A DNA stretch of 64,000 nt. Origin: Tepidibacter hydrothermalis. GTDB taxonomy: Bacteria; Bacillota; Clostridia; Peptostreptococcales; Peptostreptococcaceae. Below, piece by piece: positions 1 to 8,731 of this stretch (positions are counted from its first letter, which is position 1; each line of letters starts with the position of its first letter). The position numbers were made by a program, and so were the translations under genes. The notes beneath the pieces were generated by a model. That model had not been told where the DNA came from and made no database searches. It saw only the letters and a list, made by a program, of their open reading frames with translations. Location of the stretch: the NCBI RefSeq assembly GCF_029542625.1, contig NZ_CP120733.1:3720001-3784000 (forward strand), written 5' to 3'.

Positions 1-212
1 GTGGTGATGAATTTTTGATACTTCTAAAGGATATAGATTTGAATATAGCTCAAATTAGAATAGCACAAATAAGAGAATCTTTAAAAGATATTATTTCATT
101 TGGAGTAGGTATGCAAGAGATTATATTTAATGAAAATACATCCTTACATGATATTTTTAAACTTATAGATAAGAAAATGTATGAAGATAAAAAAAATAAG
201 CCTAAATATTAG
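1..212 (+). CDS. Diguanylate cyclase (GGDEF domain), C-terminal fragment
   Basis: The left edge cuts this gene inside its signature motif: the first complete codons read G-D-E-F and the two bases before them fit a preceding Gly, giving GGDEF. About 69 residues follow, ending in a predicted helix with LIDKKMYEDKKN, the usual end of a GGDEF domain (xADxAMYxAKxxG). GGDEF proteins make cyclic di-GMP from two GTP. The input domain lies outside the window, so the signal is unknown. Whether the enzyme is active cannot be fully judged, but the visible active-site motif is canonical. Confidence 0.85.
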   Translation, partial: GDEFLILLKDIDLNIAQIRIAQIRESLKDIISFGVGMQEIIFNENTSLHDIFKLIDKKMYEDKKNKPKY

Positions 213-219
213 GCTTATT
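195..219. terminator. Bidirectional terminator hairpin
   Basis: Perfect 11-bp inverted repeat AATAAGCCTAA / TTAGGCTTATT with a 3-nt loop. It lies across the ends of the GGDEF gene (stop at 212) and the convergent SEC-C gene (stop at 215). A-rich and T-rich flanks serve both strands. Confidence 0.75.
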
Positions 220-712
220 TTCCACAACACTTCTTATATTTCTTACCACTATTACAAGGGCAAGGATCATTTCTTCCTATTTTTTCTTCTTTAACTATAG
301 TTTTAGAAGACTTGTACTTCTTTTGTATTTCTTTTCTTTTTTCTGCAGTTAATATATCATTCCATCCTTCTAGGTTATATAACCAATGAGCTTCTACTGC
401 ATTCATGTTATAATATAATTTTTCAAAATCTATTTCTACAGTAACTTCACTGTCTGATTCCATATTTTCTAATTTAATTTCATTTTTTGTACTTTCGCTA
501 ATTCCATCTAAAAATCCCATGAAGTATTCTTCACTAATTCCGTATTCTTTAGCTAAATCAGCAACGTTTCCTTTTATTACATCCTTTTTATCATTTAAAA
601 TTTTGTTGTATACTCCACTTTCTGCTTTTAAATAATCTTCCCAAAACTTAACTTCCTCTTGCTCACTTGTATGATTCTCAGCTAATTGCTGCCATTTTTC
701 GAATAAACTCAT
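215..712 (-). CDS. SEC-C motif (zinc-binding) protein
   Basis: 165 residues. The C-terminus is a complete SEC-C motif, [16 protein letters not shown] (about residues 147-164), the four-residue Cys zinc site also found at the end of SecA and in many small bacterial proteins. The N-terminal 120 residues are acidic and helical with no domain I recognise. An AAGGAGG ribosome binding site lies just before the ATG at 712. It looks monocistronic and convergent with the GGDEF gene. SEC-C proteins of this size are mostly uncharacterised, so zinc binding is supported but no process is assigned. Confidence 0.75.
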   Translation of the reverse strand: MSLFEKWQQLAENHTSEQEEVKFWEDYLKAESGVYNKILNDKKDVIKGNVADLAKEYGISEEYFMGFLDGISESTKNEIKLENMESDSEVTVEIDFEKLYYNMNAVEAHWLYNLEGWNDILTAEKRKEIQKKYKSSKTIVKEEKIGRNDPCPCNSGKKYKKCCGK

Positions 713-778
713 AATTGTTCCTCCTTAATTAATAAATTACCTAAATATTAATTATATCAAATATATTTTTAATTTCAA

Positions 779-1474
779 TCAAATTTTGAATATATCTCTT
801 AATACATTTATTGCATATTCTTGATTTATAAAAAATGGGCTTGTAGCTATGGTTATTACATTAGATTTACTTATCAATTCTCTAATTTTAGATACCTTCA
901 AGTTATAATCTATATAGTCCATATCTTTGGAGAATATATCCAAATCTATATCAAGAACTATTTCTTCATCTATTTCTTCACTAAAACTACTCAAATTATC
1001 CATTATAAATACTTCAGAAAATATCCCAATATTTAATGCAGGCTTTATAAAATTCCCTACATTAAGTTTGAAATTAGTGTAATTAAATACCTCTTCCATA
1101 TCCTCTATATTTTTTATATATTCTTCAGGTTCTCTCATATCTTTATGTTGATCTATATGAATTAGCTTTATTCCTTGTTTAAATTTCTTGTTTTTTAGTG
1201 ATTTTATCCAAAAATAGAATGCATGATTGTGATTATCGAATATGTATATATCCTTTCCATTAAAATCATATTTAATAAAATTTTCAAGACCAAAATTCTT
1301 TATCTCTTTATCGAATTCAATTTCACAAAAAGCTATATTTTTTCCTATTTTCACATCATCTAATGTTCCATTTTTTAATGGTGCAACATATATATTCTTT
1401 TGAGTTCTCTCTTTATGAGAAAATATATTATTTCCTATTGGTTTATCTATAAAAAATCCTGTATAGTAATTCAT
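779..1474 (-). CDS. UPF0489 (arginase-like fold) family protein
   Basis: 231 residues. Three motifs match UPF0489/C5orf22-type proteins, which look like ureohydrolases: DNHNHAFYFW, IHIDQHKDM and LDIDLDIF. They parallel the metal-binding HFDAHxD and xIDxD motifs of arginase/agmatinase (compare the real speB at 38717-39571). Relatives include peptide arginases that convert arginine to ornithine in ribosomal peptides. No precursor peptide is visible next to it, so the substrate is unknown. I chose the ATG at 1474 because a GGAG lies 8 nt upstream; a GTG three codons earlier overlaps that site. Confidence 0.6.
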   Translation of the reverse strand: MNYYTGFFIDKPIGNNIFSHKERTQKNIYVAPLKNGTLDDVKIGKNIAFCEIEFDKEIKNFGLENFIKYDFNGKDIYIFDNHNHAFYFWIKSLKNKKFKQGIKLIHIDQHKDMREPEEYIKNIEDMEEVFNYTNFKLNVGNFIKPALNIGIFSEVFIMDNLSSFSEEIDEEIVLDIDLDIFSKDMDYIDYNLKVSKIRELISKSNVITIATSPFFINQEYAINVLRDIFKI

Positions 1475-1502
1475 GTATCTCACTCCATTTTTTATATTAT
1501 TA

Positions 1503-1585
1503 AAAAATTCGCTTTATGCTATCTCATAGCTCATGTCGCCAACGAGTCCTACGGACTCCGTTGCTCAAAATAGTTGCAAATTTAG
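1503..1585 (+). repeat. Dispersed repeat A, copy 1
   Basis: Non-coding element with core GCTCATGTCGCCAACGAGTC followed by a hairpin (CAACGAGTCC / GGACTCCGTTG) and GCTCAAAATAGTTG. Close copies lie at 53007-53090 (same orientation) and 51058-51146 (inverted), with a diverged copy at 38591-38660. The core is richer in GC than its surroundings. Confidence 0.75.
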
Positions 1586-1756
1586 TTCTTTCAGCAATCT
1601 TACTTAATGTATTTAAGATTATATAATTTCATATAGAATAAAAAGGTTGTATATATTTATTTATAGAATATAATAATAGAGATATTCTATATAATTTCTT
1701 AATCATTATAAACTATTATATTATATATTTATACGTTTACTAAGGAGGAATTTTTT

Positions 1757-2644
1757 TTGAATGAATTTATTAAAGCTTTTGTTTTAATAACATTAGCTGA
1801 AATGGGAGATAAAACTCAACTTTTAGCCCTTGCCTTTGCATCAAAATTTAAACCATTGTATGTACTTGTGGGCATATTTATAGGTGCTTTTTTAAATCAT
1901 GGACTAGCTATAGCTCTTGGTAACTATATAAGTAAATTAGTTCCAATAGAGCAGGTTCAGTTGTTTGCATCTTTATTATTTATATTCTTCGGTCTATGGT
2001 CTTTAAGACTTGATATTGGAGATGATGAAGACGAAGATATAGATTCTAAGTATGGACCTATATTTACTGTAGCTTTTGCTTTTTTTATTGGGGAACTTGG
2101 AGATAAAACACAACTTACAGCTATGACACTTGGAGCTAATTCTAGTTATCCTTTATTGGTTTTACTTGGAACTGTAACTGGTATGATAGTTACTGGTGGT
2201 CTTGGTATTATAGTTGGAAAATTATTAGGTAAAAAAATACCTGAAGTAACAATGAAAATAATAGCATCTTTTGTATTTATGTTCTTCGGTACAATTGGTC
2301 TCTATACATATCTTCCAGCTATATATATAACCCCTCTTAATATAATATGCTATTTTATAATACTCATATTGTTGATACTTCTTATTTTCAGATGGAATAT
2401 AATACAAAAAGATAGATATTATGAAGAAAAACTAGCGAAAGTTTTAACTAAATGCAAAAACTGTGGACAAGGTCACATAGAATCATGTCCAATAAATCAA
2501 GAAAGAATTAAAATAGAAAAAGAGTATTTAGGTGAAAATATTCCTTATCTAGGAAGTGTTATAAAATACCTAGAGAGTTTAAAATATATGCATGTAAATC
2601 TTTACGAAAAGGTTCATAATAGTTATAAAAAAAATAAAGATTAA
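1757..2644 (+). CDS. TMEM165/GDT1 family cation (Mn/Ca) exporter
   Basis: 295-residue membrane protein with the duplicated signature of the UPF0016/GDT1 family: AEMGDKTQ near residue 14 and GELGDKTQ near residue 117, each followed by hydrophobic helices. Family members export Mn2+ or exchange Ca2+ or Mn2+ for protons. The start is TTG at 1757, 8 nt after AAGGAGG; the nearby ATG at 1761 is out of frame. Unusually, about 80 soluble residues follow the last helix, with a Cys/His cluster CKNCGQGHIESC that could bind a metal. I see no yybP-ykoY riboswitch upstream. Confidence 0.85.
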   Translation: MNEFIKAFVLITLAEMGDKTQLLALAFASKFKPLYVLVGIFIGAFLNHGLAIALGNYISKLVPIEQVQLFASLLFIFFGLWSLRLDIGDDEDEDIDSKYGPIFTVAFAFFIGELGDKTQLTAMTLGANSSYPLLVLLGTVTGMIVTGGLGIIVGKLLGKKIPEVTMKIIASFVFMFFGTIGLYTYLPAIYITPLNIICYFIILILLILLIFRWNIIQKDRYYEEKLAKVLTKCKNCGQGHIESCPINQERIKIEKEYLGENIPYLGSVIKYLESLKYMHVNLYEKVHNSYKKNKD

Positions 2645-2689
2645 AAATTCATTTGATGTTAATATAAATATTATATAGACAAGCAAAAA

Positions 2690-2719
2690 AGAAGATGCAA
2701 TAGTGCATCTTCTTTTTTT
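2690..2719 (+). terminator. Rho-independent terminator
   Basis: Perfect 10-bp stem AGAAGATGCA / TGCATCTTCT with an ATAG loop and a T7 tract, after the GDT1 gene. Confidence 0.9.
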
Positions 2720-2864
2720 ATATTCAAGAGCCTTTCGCTTAATTAAGTTAATATTTTTTTATTTTTTCTTATTTAAATTAAGTTTAAGTTATGTTATACT
2801 TAAAAAAGTTAATTGCAATAATTATAATAATTCTATACTAATGAATTTAAAAGGAGAAATTTTT

Positions 2865-4124
2865 ATGAAAAAATCTAAATCTTTATCTGAAAACTTAGGA
2901 CTAATGATAATTATTTCTATGATACTTGGAATAGTCGTTGGATATTTTATCTATAAGACTAATGTTGGAATGTTTTTTGCATCAAATATTTGCTCTAACC
3001 TAGGAGATATATTTATGCAACTTCTTAAAATGGTAGTTATACCTTTAGTTGCAACATCTATAATATCTGGTGCAGCATCTATTGGTAACACTAAATCTGC
3101 AGGAAAAATAGGAGGAACTACATTCGCTTATTATATGTTTACAACAGCATTTGCAGTTGTACTTGCTTTAATAATAGGTAATTTAACTCAACCTGGAGTA
3201 GGTGTTGATAGCTCTATAACATCAATGTTTTCTAATGAATATGCTGATAAAGGATCATTACCTGGATTCTGGGAAACTATTAAAGGAATAATACCAACTA
3301 ATCCTATAAAAGCACTTGTAGATGGTAATATGCTTCAAATACTATTTTTCAGCTTATTTTTAGGATTTGGTATATCTAGTCTTAATGAAGAGAAAAAAGA
3401 GTTTATATTAAAAGTATTTGATTGTATAACAGATGCACTTATCTGGGTTATAAATAAAGTATTATTATTTGCTCCAGTTGGAGTATTTGCTCTTATGGTT
3501 TATTCAATAGCTACATTTGGATTCGATTCTTTAAAACCTATATTTAAGTTATTCGGAGTTTATATAGTAGCTCTTGCTATTCATACATTTGTATTTTATC
3601 CTACAATGGTAGGTATGTTTTCTAAGGTATCTCCATCTTTATTTATAAAAAAGGTTATGAAGCCTTTTTCAGTAGCTTTTTCTTCAGCTTCTTCTATGGG
3701 AACACTTCCTATAACTACAGAGACTTGTGAAGATGAACTTGGAGTGTCTAAAGAAGTAACCTCTTTCGTCCTTCCACTTGGAGCTACTATAAACATGGAT
3801 GGTAACTCTATATACTATGCTCTTGTAGCAGTATTCTTTGCTCAATATTTTGGAATAGAACTTACTATGGCATCGTATGTAGCAATAATACTTACTGCAA
3901 CTGTAGGTTCTATAGGTCAAGCTGGTGTACCTGGTCCTTCTTTATTAGTTGTTGCGGTTTTACTTGCTGCTAATATACCTGTTGAAGGTCTTCCACTGTT
4001 ATTTGGATTAGATAGAATATTTGATATGTTAAGAACGGCAGTAAATATAACAGGAGATGCATCTTGTGCTGTTATAATAGAGAATCTAAAGCAAAAAGAA
4101 GAAATGAAAGCTTTAGCTAAATAG
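2865..4124 (+). CDS. Dicarboxylate/amino acid:cation symporter (DAACS, SDF family)
   Basis: 419 residues, GltP/DctA-like. It has the family re-entrant hairpin SSASSMGTLPITTET, the transmembrane 7 motif NMDGNS and the second hairpin GQAGVPGPS, with about eight membrane helices. It imports glutamate, aspartate or C4-dicarboxylates with Na+ or H+; the substrate cannot be fixed from the sequence. The ATG at 2865 is preceded by AAGGAGAAA; the frame stays open upstream to 2703 but that stretch crosses the previous gene's terminator. A likely extended -10 (TGTTATACT) lies near 2790-2800. It appears monocistronic. Confidence 0.88.
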   Translation: MKKSKSLSENLGLMIIISMILGIVVGYFIYKTNVGMFFASNICSNLGDIFMQLLKMVVIPLVATSIISGAASIGNTKSAGKIGGTTFAYYMFTTAFAVVLALIIGNLTQPGVGVDSSITSMFSNEYADKGSLPGFWETIKGIIPTNPIKALVDGNMLQILFFSLFLGFGISSLNEEKKEFILKVFDCITDALIWVINKVLLFAPVGVFALMVYSIATFGFDSLKPIFKLFGVYIVALAIHTFVFYPTMVGMFSKVSPSLFIKKVMKPFSVAFSSASSMGTLPITTETCEDELGVSKEVTSFVLPLGATINMDGNSIYYALVAVFFAQYFGIELTMASYVAIILTATVGSIGQAGVPGPSLLVVAVLLAANIPVEGLPLLFGLDRIFDMLRTAVNITGDASCAVIIENLKQKEEMKALAK

Positions 4125-4190
4125 TTAAATCAAAATATAAGAATGAAAGAATTCTAAAATAACTTAAATTTTTTACCCAATATTTAAATC

Positions 4191-4236
4191 AGTAGCTACC
4201 TAAACTTCGCACAAGCGAAATCTGGGTAGCTATTTT
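4191..4236 (+). terminator. Terminator of the symporter gene
   Basis: Long two-part hairpin: outer stem TAGCTACC / GGGTAGCTA, inner stem TTCGC-ACAA-GCGAA, then T5. Confidence 0.85.
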
Positions 4237-4243
4237 TATGCTT

Positions 4244-4456
4244 TGTGGGTTATCAAAACTATCTATGAAAATACCGTGAATGCAACGATATTTTGAATAT
4301 AACTAAGCTTTTGCCTTATTAATAATCCTAAAATTTACGAACTCCCTATGGTCAAACACGCAAATTTCTTAACGTATTATTAAACGCCTAAAACTAAGTT
4401 ACATTAGTCAAAATATCTAAAAGCATTCACTAACATTTTCATAGACAGTTTTAATT
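4244..4456. repeat. Large imperfect palindrome (repeat C, copy 1)
   Basis: The left arm (about 4250-4345) and right arm (about 4365-4453) are imperfect reverse complements over nearly their whole length, centred near 4352. For example, CTATCTATGAAAAT on the left pairs with the reverse complement of ATTTTCATAGACAG on the right. The outer 56 bp (4244-4299) recur almost unchanged and inverted at 46462-46518, with a weaker copy at 12250-12278. There is no ORF inside. It resembles a MITE-like or large hairpin element. Confidence 0.75.
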
Positions 4457-4539
4457 ATAGTTTTACTATATTATAAAATTTAGTCTTACCTCAACCCATC
4501 CGAATACATAAATATTAAATACTTTGAATAGAGAGTATA

Positions 4540-4748
4540 ACTAAAAAATAGTGCTTACTTAAAATGTTAGCAAATGATTTAAATATTTCTCTATAAAACT
4601 TGTATTACATCGTTTAAATATACGTTAAAAAAGTTCGTTGTCTGACCAACGGGAGTTCAGAACTTTTAGTATATTTAAAAAGATGTACTACATAGTTTTA
4701 TAGAAATATTTAACACATTTGCGGTATTTTAATAAGCACCATTTTGCC
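4540..4748. repeat. Second large imperfect palindrome
   Basis: Arms of about 95 bp centred near 4645. AGTGCTTAC...AAATATTTCTCTATAAAAC on the left pairs with the reverse complement of GTTTTATAGAAATATTT...AATAAGCACC on the right. The apex carries TTCGTTGTCTGACCAACGGG. It lies directly beside the first palindrome; together they fill most of the 653-bp gap between 4124 and 4778. No coding sequence was seen in it. Confidence 0.75.
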
Positions 4749-4777
4749 ATTAAAGTCATATTTTTTAGTCTATATAT

Positions 4778-5446
4778 TTATATATCAAATAAGCTCCAAG
4801 GATATTCTTTAGGTGGCATACATCTAAATTTCATAGGCTCTTTAAGTGTAGGATGCGTAATTCCCATTTCATAAGACCAAAGTGCAATTTGCTGTCCATG
4901 CTTGTTTACATCTTCACCATATCGTTGATCTCCATATAATGCATTTCCTCTACTTGAAAATTGAACTCTTATTTGATGCGGTCTTCCTGTTTTTAGTTTT
5001 ATTTTAACTAAGCTTAAGTTTTTATCGTAACCTAAAACTTCATAATCTAGAATAGCTTCCTTAGCTCCTTTAAAATTCTTATTTACAACTCTAGACATAT
5101 TAGTTCTAGTATCCTTGTATAAGTAGTCTTTTAATGTTCCATGTGTATCATTTAAAGTCCCTCTTATTACAGCTAAATAAGTTTTTTCAAAGCTTCTATT
5201 TCTAACTTGTTCTGAAAGTCTTGATGCCGCTTTTGATGTTCTAGCAAACACCATGCATCCTCCAACAGGTCTATCTAGTCTATGTACAAGTCCTAAATAT
5301 ACATTTCCAGGCTTGTTATACTTTTCTTTTATATACTGTTTTGTAATAGATAGCATATCTTTATCATTAGTATTGTCAGCTTGTGACAATATATTAACGG
5401 CTTTCTCAGCTACTATTATATGATTATCTTCATATAAGATATTCAT
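4778..5446 (-). CDS. RluA-family RNA pseudouridine synthase
   Basis: 222 residues. The catalytic motif is HRLDRPVGG (about residues 64-72; the Asp is the nucleophile), followed by VFARTSKAA and the later K(T)GRPHQIR motif that define RluA/RluC/RluD-like enzymes. It converts uridines in rRNA or tRNA to pseudouridine. There is no S4 domain at the N-terminus, so this is a short single-domain version. Its ATG shares one base with the stop of the upstream methyltransferase (TAATG), with GGGAG inside that gene, so the two are translationally coupled and probably both modify RNA. Confidence 0.88.
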   Translation of the reverse strand: MNILYEDNHIIVAEKAVNILSQADNTNDKDMLSITKQYIKEKYNKPGNVYLGLVHRLDRPVGGCMVFARTSKAASRLSEQVRNRSFEKTYLAVIRGTLNDTHGTLKDYLYKDTRTNMSRVVNKNFKGAKEAILDYEVLGYDKNLSLVKIKLKTGRPHQIRVQFSSRGNALYGDQRYGEDVNKHGQQIALWSYEMGITHPTLKEPMKFRCMPPKEYPWSLFDI

Positions 5447-6318
5447 TATTTTGACTCCCATCTTCCCAATATTCCACATGGAAGAACATATCCCGTTTCA
5501 GTTACAGGTATGCCTATTTCTCCAGATGTTATTTTTCCATCATATTTTTGTCCTATAGATGATCTTAATATATTTTCTATAACCACTGGTGAGAATCCTG
5601 ATGTATATGAGTTTACAAGTAAGAATAGTGGATCATCTGATAATACGTTCATACAAAGCTGTATAAATTCACATAACTTTTCTTCTATCTTCCAAACTTC
5701 TCCTCCAGGTCCTCTTCCATAAGATGGAGGATCCATTATTATAGCATCGTACTTTCTTCCTCTTCTTATCTCTCTTTGAACAAATTTAAATACATCATCT
5801 ACTATAAATCTTACTTTTCTATCACCAAGTCCAGATAGATGAACATTTTCTTTAGCCCAGTTAACCATTCCCTTTGCAGCATCTACGTGACAAACTTCAG
5901 CAGCTCCTCCATAAGCTGATGCAACTGTTGCTCCACCTGTATAGGCAAATAAGTTAAGAACTTTTATAGGTCTATTAGCTTTTTGTATTTTATTTATTAT
6001 CCAATCCCAGTTAGCAGCTTGTTCTGGGAATAAACCTGTATGCTTAAATCCTGTAGGTTTTATGTAAAAAGATAAGTCTTTGTATTTTATAGTCCATTTT
6101 TCAGGTGTTTTCTTTTTATATTCCCATTCGCCTCCACCTCTATTGCTTCTGTGGTAGTGTCCGTGTGGCTTTTTCCATAAACCCCTTTCATCTTGAAGTG
6201 GCCATATTATCTGAGGATCTGGTCTTCTTAATACATATTCTCCCCATCTTTCTAATTTTTCTCCATCTCCAGTATCTATTAATTCATAATCTTTCCATTC
6301 ATTTGCAAGTAACATCAT
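5446..6318 (-). CDS. Class I SAM-dependent (probably RNA) methyltransferase
   Basis: 290 residues. The SAM-binding loop LNLFAYTGGATVASA (about residues 120-135) is followed by the acidic VCHVDAAKG and the catalytic DPPSYGRG (about 198-205), typical of Rossmann-fold nucleic-acid methyltransferases of the RlmI/RlmK-like PF10672 group. There is no PUA or THUMP domain. AGGAGG lies 10 nt before the ATG at 6318. It is co-transcribed with the RluA-type gene downstream through a 1-nt overlap. The exact target base is unknown. Confidence 0.8.
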   Translation of the reverse strand: MMLLANEWKDYELIDTGDGEKLERWGEYVLRRPDPQIIWPLQDERGLWKKPHGHYHRSNRGGGEWEYKKKTPEKWTIKYKDLSFYIKPTGFKHTGLFPEQAANWDWIINKIQKANRPIKVLNLFAYTGGATVASAYGGAAEVCHVDAAKGMVNWAKENVHLSGLGDRKVRFIVDDVFKFVQREIRRGRKYDAIIMDPPSYGRGPGGEVWKIEEKLCEFIQLCMNVLSDDPLFLLVNSYTSGFSPVVIENILRSSIGQKYDGKITSGEIGIPVTETGYVLPCGILGRWESK

Positions 6319-6395
6319 TAACTTTTGACCTCCTAATATTTATCTTCAGTTTAACTATTATATATAATATAATATCCGTTTTCAATCAAAAGTAA

Positions 6396-6426
6396 AAGTC
6401 CCTCTTAAATTTAAGAGAGACTTTTT
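6396..6426 (-). terminator. Terminator after cstA
   Basis: Hairpin AAAGTCCCTCTTA / TAAGAGAGACTTT (one mismatch) with T/A tracts, between cstA and the methyltransferase gene. Confidence 0.75.
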
Positions 6427-6431
6427 GTATT

Positions 6432-8045
6432 TTAAAGGTTTTTAGTTGTTTTTCTTTTCTTTCCTGATAATACATCATATGATTGTGTAATCAGTATTAA
6501 TGAAAGCACTAGCAGTAATACTGCAAATACTACTATTATAAATTTATGTGCAGCTATATTAGTCTTTATAAGAAGTATTAAGGCTGTTATAGTAACTGCA
6601 AACATGAATACCATAGGTCCTAAAATCATCTTATTAGATTTACCTGTGTTTGCAAGCCAAGCTGCTATTGCAAGTAAAGCTAGCGCTGCAAGAAGTTGGT
6701 TTGCAGAACCAAATATAGGCCATATAACACTATATCCCATAAATGCTAGTGTTCCTCCAAGAACAACAGTTATACCTGTTGATACGTATCTATTAGTTAA
6801 AACTGTTTTACTTCCTTCTTTAGATTCAAAATACTCTTGGAATATGAATCTTGCAAGTCTTGTTGATGTATCAAGACTAGTTAGTGCAAATGCTGATATA
6901 GATAATGCTGTAAATGATTTTCCCAGTGCAAACGGAATTCCAAATGAATTCATAAAATTGGCTATACCATCTGCAAATACATTTATAGGTCCACCTTGAG
7001 ATAATAGTTCTTTTAATTTATCTCCACCTACATAAGTTGCTGTAATTATAGCTATTATTGCAAGTAATGATTCTATTAACATTCCACCGTATCCGATTTT
7101 TTTAGCATCTGATTCTTTATCTAATTGTTTAGATGATGTACCAGATCCTACTAGTGAATGGAATCCTGATATAGCACCACAAGCTACTGTTACGAATAAT
7201 ATTGGGAATAAATAATTTCCACCTACATTAAATCCTGTATATCCACTCATTTGAATTACCGGCTTAGTTATAACAACTCCAAGTACTGCTCCTATAATCA
7301 TTGCATATAACAAGAATGAATTTAAATAATCTCTCGGTTGAAGAAGTATCCATACAGGTGTTACAGATGCTATGAATATATAACCTAAAAGTATTATTAT
7401 CCATGTTTCTTTACTTAATGAAATAGGGAATTTCATACCAAGATACATACATATCATTAAGAATATTACCCCTATTACACTACCTATTCCTAGAGGAACA
7501 CCTTTTCTATATACTAAAAATCCAAATACTATTGCAAGTAATATAAATAATAAAGATGATGATGCCGCTTGAGGTGTTGAAGCAAATGTAGCTGCAACTA
7601 TATTAGTAAATGCTGCTATTACAAGAAGAAGTGTTAACCATGCAAATATAGCGAATAATTTTTTACCTGTTCTTCCTATATTAACTTCTATTATTTCACC
7701 TATAGACTTCCCTTCATGTCTTATAGATGCTAGTAGCGAACCGAAATCTTGAACTCCTCCAAAGAATATTCCACCTATTAGTATCCAAAGTGTTACTGGG
7801 ATCCATCCAAATATTGCTGCTTGAATAGGTCCAACAATAGGTCCTGCACCCGCTATTGATGCAAAGTGATGTCCTAATAATACTGGTGTTTTAGCTGGCA
7901 TATAGTCTACACCATCGTTTTTTGTATGAGCTGGAGTTATATTTTTATCATTTACTCCCCATTTTTTAACAAGATATCCTCCATAAGATACATATCCTAT
8001 CAGAAGTATTATGCCTCCAACCAATAAAAGTGTTAATGCATTCAT
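6432..8045 (-). CDS. cstA: Carbon starvation protein A family transporter
   Basis: 537 residues with about 14 hydrophobic segments. The N-terminal family blocks are present: GHHFASIAGAGPIVGP (about residues 58-73) and GGVQDFGSLLASIRHEGKS. CstA/BtsT proteins take up peptides or pyruvate, most often described as pyruvate:proton symport or peptide import during carbon limitation. At 537 residues it is shorter than the roughly 700-residue E. coli forms, matching the firmicute type. The ATG overlaps the stop of the upstream small gene (ATGA) and its AAGGAGG lies inside that gene, so they form one unit. Confidence 0.9.
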   Translation of the reverse strand: MNALTLLLVGGIILLIGYVSYGGYLVKKWGVNDKNITPAHTKNDGVDYMPAKTPVLLGHHFASIAGAGPIVGPIQAAIFGWIPVTLWILIGGIFFGGVQDFGSLLASIRHEGKSIGEIIEVNIGRTGKKLFAIFAWLTLLLVIAAFTNIVAATFASTPQAASSSLLFILLAIVFGFLVYRKGVPLGIGSVIGVIFLMICMYLGMKFPISLSKETWIIILLGYIFIASVTPVWILLQPRDYLNSFLLYAMIIGAVLGVVITKPVIQMSGYTGFNVGGNYLFPILFVTVACGAISGFHSLVGSGTSSKQLDKESDAKKIGYGGMLIESLLAIIAIITATYVGGDKLKELLSQGGPINVFADGIANFMNSFGIPFALGKSFTALSISAFALTSLDTSTRLARFIFQEYFESKEGSKTVLTNRYVSTGITVVLGGTLAFMGYSVIWPIFGSANQLLAALALLAIAAWLANTGKSNKMILGPMVFMFAVTITALILLIKTNIAAHKFIIVVFAVLLLVLSLILITQSYDVLSGKKRKTTKNL

Positions 8046-8548
8046 AGTAATACCTCCTTATAAAAGTTTATTATTTCTTTTGATGCTTTGTTGAATGTAA
8101 AATTTTTGTTGATGCAGTCAAATACTATAACTCTGACATCACTCCATCCTTTTATTCCCCACATATAACTTTTTTTGATAGATATATTTTTAATATTGTT
8201 TTTAATATTATCATCTATATTAGAGCTTTGAATAAATACAGTTATGTGTGTTGACATGTGGTTTTCAGTCAGATTTACAAACTCGTCCATGGCATTTTCA
8301 GCTATAGTCTGTATTTCGTATACATCATCTTGGGTCATTGTTTCTATTTTTTTTACAAGAACATATTCTCTATTTTCATATCCCCATACTACATTCTTCT
8401 TGCTCAAAAAATATTTCTCATTCTTTAATATAAATTCAGCCATAAAATCAAAATCAAATTTTCTCAATTTATAGTCTTCGTTTATATTAAAGTTTGGTGC
8501 CATGGCTTCTTTTAGATGTAAAATAGTTATTATTATTCCTCCCTTCAT
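8042..8548 (-). CDS. Small soluble protein of unknown function, coupled to cstA
   Basis: Up to 168 residues, no membrane segment; I do not recognise the family. It is mixed charged/hydrophobic with two conserved-looking Trp motifs (VVWGYENREYVLV and MWGIKGWSD). Its stop overlaps the cstA start, so a role in CstA function or regulation is plausible but unproven. The start is unclear: the only nearby ATG (8548) has no ribosome binding site before it, while GGGAGG lies inside codons 2-4, as if translation began a few codons later at a non-standard ATA or ATT. The next ATG is at 8503. Confidence 0.65.
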   Translation of the reverse strand: MKGGIIITILHLKEAMAPNFNINEDYKLRKFDFDFMAEFILKNEKYFLSKKNVVWGYENREYVLVKKIETMTQDDVYEIQTIAENAMDEFVNLTENHMSTHITVFIQSSNIDDNIKNNIKNISIKKSYMWGIKGWSDVRVIVFDCINKNFTFNKASKEIINFYKEVLL

Positions 8549-8635
8549 GTATAAGTGTCTATATAACTAATCATATACAAAATTTACTATAATTTCAATT
8601 TCTTTAACATTTTTATTTTATTCTTTTTTAATAGT

Positions 8636-8664
8636 TTGAAATATAACTACTATCTGTATATAAT
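8636..8664 (+). promoter_or_regulatory. Sigma-A type promoter of ferritin
   Basis: TTGAAA (8636-8641), 17-bp spacer, TATAAT (8659-8664), about 68 nt upstream of the ferritin ATG. There is no clear Fur box over it. Confidence 0.75.
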
Positions 8665-8731
8665 TGAAATGAATAGATTAATTTCTCAAGGTTAAATTAT
8701 AAAAGAACATATTATAAAGGGAGGTATTTTT

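Noticed and set aside
2703-2864. N-terminal extension of the symporter reading frame
   Set aside because: It begins inside the preceding terminator hairpin and has no ribosome binding site; the ATG at 2865 has a good one and fits the family length.
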